This document shows, piece after piece, positions 32,331-37,692 of a stretch of 37,692 nt of DNA. The position numbers and the translations under genes are program-made. The notes under the pieces were generated by a model, which had not been told where the DNA came from, did no database searches, and worked only from the letters and a program-made list of their open reading frames with translations. Numbering within the stretch: position 1 is the first letter of the stretch; every line of letters starts with the position of its first letter. Source of the stretch: Actinomycetota bacterium (GTDB lineage: Bacteria; Actinomycetota; Actinomycetes; Nanopelagicales; Nanopelagicaceae); the NCBI GenBank assembly GCA_010030895.1, contig RHBS01000005.1, positions 1 through 37,692 on the forward strand, in the 5' to 3' direction.

Positions 32331-32924
32331 ATGAGTAACCTAATTAACGCTCGGTTCATACTCGGAATTTCTCCTGAGAATCAGCAAATCGCTACCGCTT
32401 TAGGGTTGCCAGTAGCAGATATCCAAGATCCAACTTTAATTACAGCTGATGTAGTTGTAGTGGTCGCAAGTGCGAAAACTGGAATTGATTCAAAGATTCT
32501 AAATAATTGGCCCACATTTCGTGAGTTATATATTCCAACGATTGTAATAGTGATTGATTTTGAGGATGGTGACGTTGATTTTGAAGATATGTGCGCAATT
32601 GTGGGAAGGATGCTAGAACCGGTTTTAACTCCCTATTTAGTCCTTCATGCAGATGATGGCCAGCCAACCGCCGTAATAAATCTTGAGGATCAAATGATTA
32701 CAGATTACTCAGCTGGTAAGGCTTCACATATTCCGAGTGAAAAAGAACATCGCGAATTAGTTTTAGATTTTAAAGAGGAGTTATCAGCAGCTCTAAGTGA
32801 AGGTGGTTGGGATCAGTTTGTTCAAGGATTGCTCATCCCAGCAATTCCACTTATTTTCAAAAATAATTTGGGTATTGCTGAAGTAAAGCGATTTTTAAAT
32901 ATGATTCCAACCAGAGGCCAGTAG
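32331..32924 (+). CDS. Divergent EF-G-like G-domain remnant, ~198 aa, without recognisable P-loop/NKxD
   Basis: ATG start MSNLINARFILGISPENQQ. LITADVVVVVASAKTGIDSKILNNWPTFRELYIPTIVIVIDFEDGDVDFEDM and LIPAIPLIFKNNLGIAEVKRFLNMIP resemble the EF-G G-domain (ADxxVVVxDAxxGV...IPxIVxxNKxDxxxADF; PVLxGSAxKNxGVxxLLDxxxxxxP). Confidence 0.5.
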   Translation: MSNLINARFILGISPENQQIATALGLPVADIQDPTLITADVVVVVASAKTGIDSKILNNWPTFRELYIPTIVIVIDFEDGDVDFEDMCAIVGRMLEPVLTPYLVLHADDGQPTAVINLEDQMITDYSAGKASHIPSEKEHRELVLDFKEELSAALSEGGWDQFVQGLLIPAIPLIFKNNLGIAEVKRFLNMIPTRGQ

Positions 32925-33437
32925 CGCCCTACTATCCTGAAGTAATTGCGGAAGTACCTTAGTCTTTCCAATTATCGGCATAAAATTTGAATCACCCGCC
33001 CACCTTGGAACCACATGTTGGTGAAAGTGGCCAGCAATACCAGCACCGGAGACACTTCCTTGATTTATGCCAACATTAAATCCAATCGCATTACTAACCT
33101 TTCTCAATACTTTCATGGCATGTGCGGTAAGTGCGGTAACCTCATTTTGCTCTGATGTAGTTAGTTCTGGTAACTCAGCCACATGTCGGTTGGTACAAAT
33201 TAAAAGATGCCCTGCGTTATAAGGGTAGAGATTCATGACAACATAAGCCTCTTTGCCTCGAAAAACTATCAAAGCCTCTTCATCATCTAAATTTGGAATT
33301 CGACAAAATGGGCATTCAATTTCATTTCCAGGAAGCGGCCTATTTTCTCCCTCTAAATATGACATTCGATGTGGTGCCCAAAGTCGCTGCCAATTATCAG
33401 GCATTCCTGCGCCACCAGAAATAGATTTATCTGACAT
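32895..33437 (-). CDS. HIT family hydrolase/AP4A phosphorylase-like protein
   Basis: CPFCRI, NLYPYNAGHLLICTNRHVAEL, GIAGHFHQHVVPRW (HxHxHxx). Confidence 0.93.
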   Translation of the reverse strand: MSDKSISGGAGMPDNWQRLWAPHRMSYLEGENRPLPGNEIECPFCRIPNLDDEEALIVFRGKEAYVVMNLYPYNAGHLLICTNRHVAELPELTTSEQNEVTALTAHAMKVLRKVSNAIGFNVGINQGSVSGAGIAGHFHQHVVPRWAGDSNFMPIIGKTKVLPQLLQDSRALLASGWNHI

Positions 33438-33439
33438 AT

Positions 33440-35434
33440 TTATATTTGCTTACGATCTTTAATTGCGATCAAAACCTCTGAAATAGCATCCTTGATTGGA
33501 ATCTGATTCTTTTGCTCACCATTTCGATACCTAAATGAAACTGCATTTACTTTCTGATCTTCCTCTCCGGCAATCATCATAAATGGCACCTTCTCCAACT
33601 GAGCATTTCTAACCTTTTTTTGCATCCGATCATCAGAGGTGTCTATGTCTACTCTTATTCCAGCTTGCCTAAACTGTTTTACTACATCTGATAAATAGGG
33701 CGTGAAGGAGTCTGCAACTGGAATTGCTCTGACCTGTACCGGTGCTAACCACGGTGGGAATGCTCCGGCATAATGCTCTGTGAGCACACCAAAAAATCGT
33801 TCGATTGAGCCAAATAGCGCGCGATGAATCATTACTGGTTGTTTAATGGTGCCATCAGATGCGGCATAACCTAAATTAAATCGTTGTGGTAGTTGGAAAT
33901 CTACTTGAATTGTCGACATCTGCCAGGTGCGGCCAATCGCATCCTTGGCTTGAACTGAAATCTTCGGTCCGTAAAATGCTGCACCACCCGGATCTAAAAC
34001 TAGCTCAAGTTTTTGTTTGGCAGCTGCTTGGCGCAACGCCTCAGTTGCACTCTCCCAGTCTTTATCATCACCCACTGATTTTTCAGGATTTTTTGTCGAT
34101 AGCTCTAAGTAAAAATCGGTTAATCCGTAATCTCTCAATAAATTAAGCACAAAAGTAAGTAGTGAATCTAACTCATCTGCCATCTGCTCTTTAGTGCAAT
34201 AAATATGTGCATCATCTTGAGTAAATCCTCGAGCTCTAGTTATGCCATGCACTACGCCAGATTTTTCGTATCTATAAACAGTTCCAAATTCAAATAATCT
34301 AAGTGGTAAGTCGCGATATGACTTAGAGGAAGATTTATAGATTAAATTATGAAAAGGACAATTCATAGGCTTCATGTAATACTTTTGGCCCGCTTTTTTA
34401 ATCGTGCCATCAGCATGTAACTCTTCATCCATCTCCATTGGCGGATACATACCCTCGGCATACCATTGCAAATGTCCGCTAGTTTCAAATAGTGCTGCCT
34501 TTGTTAGATGAGGCGAATAAACAAATTGGTAATCCTCTTCTTCATGCCGCATTCTCGAGTAATCCTCCATCGCTCTACGGATGATTCCACCCTTGGGATG
34601 AAAGACTGCTAATCCAGAACCGATCTCCTCTGGAAATGAAAATAGATCTAACTCAGCTCCTAATTTTCGGTGATCACGCTTTTCAGCCTCTTCAAGTAGG
34701 TGAAGGTAATCATCTTGCGCCTGTTGAGTAGGCCATGCAGTCCCATAAATTCTTTGCAACATTGGATTTTTTTCAGATCCACGCCAATAAGCACCTGCTG
34801 AGCGCATTAACTTAAATGCTGGAATGTGTTTTGTAGAAGGTAGGTGGGGGCCTCGGCATAGATCACTCCAAACTGGATTTCCATCTCTACCTAAATTGTC
34901 ATAAATAGTTAGTTCAGCACCACCAACTTCGACTGAAGAGTCACCCTCAATAGCTACCGACTTCAAACCAATTAATTCACATTTATATGGTTCAGCCTTT
35001 AACTCAGCTAAGGCATCTTTCTCAGTAACCACACGTCTGCGAAATCTTTGGCCTGCCTTAATGATTTTACGCATGGCACTTTCTAATTTTTCTAAATCAG
35101 ATGGCGTAAACGGATTTTTTGGATCAAAGTCGTAGTAAAAACCATCCCTAATCGGAGGTCCAATTCCTAATTTAGTCTCAGGAAATACCTCCTGGACCGC
35201 TTGAGCTAAAACATGTGCAGTTGAATGGCGCAACACATTTAGGCCATCTGGTGAATCAATGCTCACAGATTCAACAACATCTAAATCTTTTAATGGACTC
35301 CACAAATCTTGAAGTTGACCATTAATTCGGCAAACTACTACATCGCTACGTTCCTCAAATAGGTGTGTGGGCCTTTTATCAGGATCTATAGAGGTTGATT
35401 TGCCATCAACAGTAACTTTAATTTGGCCTGACAC
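33440..35434 (-). CDS. thrS: Threonine--tRNA ligase
   Basis: [87 protein letters not shown]. Confidence 0.98.
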   Translation of the reverse strand: MSGQIKVTVDGKSTSIDPDKRPTHLFEERSDVVVCRINGQLQDLWSPLKDLDVVESVSIDSPDGLNVLRHSTAHVLAQAVQEVFPETKLGIGPPIRDGFYYDFDPKNPFTPSDLEKLESAMRKIIKAGQRFRRRVVTEKDALAELKAEPYKCELIGLKSVAIEGDSSVEVGGAELTIYDNLGRDGNPVWSDLCRGPHLPSTKHIPAFKLMRSAGAYWRGSEKNPMLQRIYGTAWPTQQAQDDYLHLLEEAEKRDHRKLGAELDLFSFPEEIGSGLAVFHPKGGIIRRAMEDYSRMRHEEEDYQFVYSPHLTKAALFETSGHLQWYAEGMYPPMEMDEELHADGTIKKAGQKYYMKPMNCPFHNLIYKSSSKSYRDLPLRLFEFGTVYRYEKSGVVHGITRARGFTQDDAHIYCTKEQMADELDSLLTFVLNLLRDYGLTDFYLELSTKNPEKSVGDDKDWESATEALRQAAAKQKLELVLDPGGAAFYGPKISVQAKDAIGRTWQMSTIQVDFQLPQRFNLGYAASDGTIKQPVMIHRALFGSIERFFGVLTEHYAGAFPPWLAPVQVRAIPVADSFTPYLSDVVKQFRQAGIRVDIDTSDDRMQKKVRNAQLEKVPFMMIAGEEDQKVNAVSFRYRNGEQKNQIPIKDAISEVLIAIKDRKQI

Positions 35435-35472
35435 AACACTAGGTTAGCAAAGCAGAGGATAAAGAGGTGTTA

Positions 35473-35766
35473 TTAACGAAGGTATTCATACCAAATTACT
35501 AGAAAAATCAAAGAGGCTACTGATAACCCAGCAAAAAGCAGGAGTTGATGCTTTTTTTGAATTTTTGCAGCATCCGCTGCGCGGGATGCAACGCCTTTGG
35601 CAGATGTAAGAACCCGAGCAGCCCATGCAAACTCTGTAGCTAATATTCCAAGCCCCGTAAAAATAATCAACCAACCAGGCCCTGGTGCAATTAAAGCTAC
35701 AACTCCAACTAAGGTAATTAACCCGCCAACGATGCCAATTAATACTCTTTTTATAATTGGACTCAT
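35473..35766 (-). CDS. PGPGW (TIGR02611-like) two-TM membrane protein
   Basis: LIAPGPGWLIIFTGLGILATEFAWAARVL. Confidence 0.85.
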   Translation of the reverse strand: MSPIIKRVLIGIVGGLITLVGVVALIAPGPGWLIIFTGLGILATEFAWAARVLTSAKGVASRAADAAKIQKKHQLLLFAGLSVASLIFLVIWYEYLR

Positions 35767-36533
35767 GGGTTTATGTTACTAAATAACTTTGCTTTAAACC
35801 GATTAATTAACTCATTTCCTAGTAGATTCTCATCAAACAACTTATCATCAACTCTTCTGACTGGTTGAATCAACCGTAATGATGAGGTTACATAGAGTGC
35901 ATCAGATGCTAAGAGCTGGTTATATGTAATTTCACACTCGGAAATATCAAACCACTTGATGAGTAGCTCCCTTATTACACCGGGTAGACATCCTGTTTTA
36001 AGTGCTGGAGTTTGCCAATTTGAGCCTTTTAGAATTAAGAGATTGGAAAATCCAGTCTCAACCACAAAGCCATCCTCATTTACAAAAATTGAGTCGTCAA
36101 AACCAAGTGCTTTTGCTGTTCTTATCGCCAGCATCGATAACCCATAGGAGGTTGATTTATTTCCTACCAACCCAGCCTTAGTAAAAATTGGTGCTTCAAA
36201 TTTTGTAAGTGAGATTGATGTTAAAGCTGGTGAAAGTGGCTCTAAGCTCACAAACCAATTACCATCACTTAATACAACTAGTCGAAGTTTTGCTTGGCCA
36301 ATTTCACCCTGCAATAATTTTGTGATCCCTACTTTAATATCAATAATTGCAGGTAAAACAATTTGTAATTTTGAAGCTGAGTTTTCAAGGCGAGATAGGT
36401 GGCGCTCTAGAGCAATTGGCTTATCATCTAACGCTAAAATACTTTCAAATAATCCATCACCGCGAATTAGTGCCTCTGAGTAAGGTAGTTTATCGACCTC
36501 AGATTTAATCTGACCATTTATTAATAGCTTCAA
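35763..36533 (-). CDS. pabC: Class IV aminotransferase, probable 4-amino-4-deoxychorismate lyase
   Basis: RGDGLFESILALDDKPIALERHLSRLENSA, FVNEDGFVVETGFSNLLIL; translationally overlaps pabB-like gene. Confidence 0.8.
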   Translation of the reverse strand: MKLLINGQIKSEVDKLPYSEALIRGDGLFESILALDDKPIALERHLSRLENSASKLQIVLPAIIDIKVGITKLLQGEIGQAKLRLVVLSDGNWFVSLEPLSPALTSISLTKFEAPIFTKAGLVGNKSTSYGLSMLAIRTAKALGFDDSIFVNEDGFVVETGFSNLLILKGSNWQTPALKTGCLPGVIRELLIKWFDISECEITYNQLLASDALYVTSSLRLIQPVRRVDDKLFDENLLGNELINRFKAKLFSNINP

Positions 36534-37516
36534 ACTAATGCTCCAGATGCGATTGAGATTAATCTATTAGCCTTCAACTGCGTCTCTTCCCACTCACTAT
36601 TTGCATCACTTTGCCAAGTAATTCCAGCACCAGTACCAAAGTTTATCTTGCCATCATTATTCGACCAGAAGATACGAATCCCAACAGATAGAAGTGCCTG
36701 ATCATTATCAACCCAACCAATTACTCCACAGTATGGCCCTCTATCAATTTTTTCTACCTCCTTGATTACCTTTAATGCTGCTGACTTCGGCGCACCACTA
36801 ATTGAGCCTGCCGGTAGTAAGCAAGAGAGTAACTCGCTCCACTTTAATCCGGATTTTAATCTTCCGGTGATATCAGAAACTAAGTGATACAACCCCGGAT
36901 GTGATTCACTTGCTAATAATCTAGGCACATCAACACTGCCAGGAACACAAATTGCACCAAAATCATTTCGCATTAAATCTACAATCATCACATTCTCGGC
37001 ACGATCCTTCTCACCAAAATCATCGGATTTTGAGGTGCCTTTGATTGGCGTTGTTTTTATAACCTCGCCTTTGCGCTCTAAAAATAACTCCGGAGATGCA
37101 GATGCAATCTCAAGTCCAGGAACACTTAGGTAAGAGGCGAAGGGTGCGGGATTAGATTTTTGTAATTTGCCGGCAAGCCCAAGTAGAGATTGATTTGAGC
37201 TAGATGTTAAGACCCGGCATAGATTTACCTGATAAATATCGCCAAGGGCAATCTTCTCTCTTATTAAATTAACATTATTTTCAAAGACTGATTGAGATTG
37301 TGATGATTGCCAACTCTGACTTACGCCCTGCCAATTACTAAGAGGCAACTTACTATCAATTACGGTTTCAAATCTTGCACAAATCCATTTACCTTCAAAG
37401 GTATTTACTACCGCCCAAAACCCACCTTGATCTAGGCAGCTTGGATCATTTGAAATCTCAACACACTCTGTTGCTAGCCGACCTGCCATCCAAAAGGTTG
37501 AGTTGAAGTTGTCCAT
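36530..37516 (-). CDS. pabB: Chorismate-binding protein, aminodeoxychorismate synthase component I
   Basis: IASASPELFLERKGEVIKTTPIKGTSK, ENVMIVDLMRNDFGAICVPGSVDVP, SISGAPKSAALKVI, GAGITW. Confidence 0.88.
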   Translation of the reverse strand: MDNFNSTFWMAGRLATECVEISNDPSCLDQGGFWAVVNTFEGKWICARFETVIDSKLPLSNWQGVSQSWQSSQSQSVFENNVNLIREKIALGDIYQVNLCRVLTSSSNQSLLGLAGKLQKSNPAPFASYLSVPGLEIASASPELFLERKGEVIKTTPIKGTSKSDDFGEKDRAENVMIVDLMRNDFGAICVPGSVDVPRLLASESHPGLYHLVSDITGRLKSGLKWSELLSCLLPAGSISGAPKSAALKVIKEVEKIDRGPYCGVIGWVDNDQALLSVGIRIFWSNNDGKINFGTGAGITWQSDANSEWEETQLKANRLISIASGALV

Positions 37517-37610
37517 GTTTGAACGCTACCGCCAACGGCAGTTTTAGGTTAAATAAATTACAATTGTGCGCACAGTGGCATAATGCGATAGATTTCACCC
37601 TCTGTAATAT

Positions 37611-37686
37611 GCGGACGTAGCGCAGTTGGTAGCGCGGAACCTTGCCAAGGTTCAGGTCGCCGGTTCGAACCCGGTCGTCCGCTCCA
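37611..37686 (+). tRNA. tRNA-Gly(GCC), CCA encoded
   Basis: Cloverleaf: acceptor GCGGACG/CGTCCGC, anticodon arm GAACC-TTGCCAA-GGTTC (anticodon GCC at 37644-37646), T-arm GCCGG-TTCGAAC-CCGGT; discriminator T at 37683 then CCA. Confidence 0.96.
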
Positions 37687-37692
37687 CCAACA

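Overview
The window is a dense, AT-rich, almost entirely minus-strand block of actinobacterial housekeeping genes. Compact spacing, many start/stop overlaps and gene order suggest a streamlined, acI/Nanopelagicales-like actinobacterium (inference from gene content, not phylogeny). Running from the right end on the minus strand the order is: tRNA-Gly (+ strand), pabB-pabC, PGPGW membrane protein, thrS, HIT protein, pgsA-PIM acyltransferase-pimA, LemA-like protein, DUF3048 protein, pdxS-pdxT, yebC, ruvC-ruvA-ruvB, secD-secF, rel, MBL hydrolase, hisS, aspS, alaS, ruvX, mltG, aroE, A24 peptidase, aroC-aroK-aroB-aroQ, efp, nusB, pyrR-pyrB-pyrC-carA (carA runs off the left edge). Only three convincing protein genes are on the plus strand: a BldD-like regulator, a DUF349 protein and a divergent EF-G-like G-domain remnant. 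I found no CRISPR array, mobile element or defence island. The points most worth a second look are: (1) a near-perfect Illumina Nextera/Tn5 mosaic-end adapter at 27496-27522, exactly where the C-terminus of PdxS and the N-terminus of PdxT are missing, which indicates an assembly artefact; (2) an 82-aa PyrR with an in-frame internal deletion that removes its PRPP-binding core, directly behind an apparently intact PyrR-binding leader that includes the Shine-Dalgarno; (3) a BldD homologue that keeps the RxD-X8-RxxD c-di-GMP signature; (4) a small EF-G-like protein with no recognisable P-loop or NKxD motif; (5) absence of yajC from its usual ruvB-secD position. I do not see a clear-cut new multi-gene system here.
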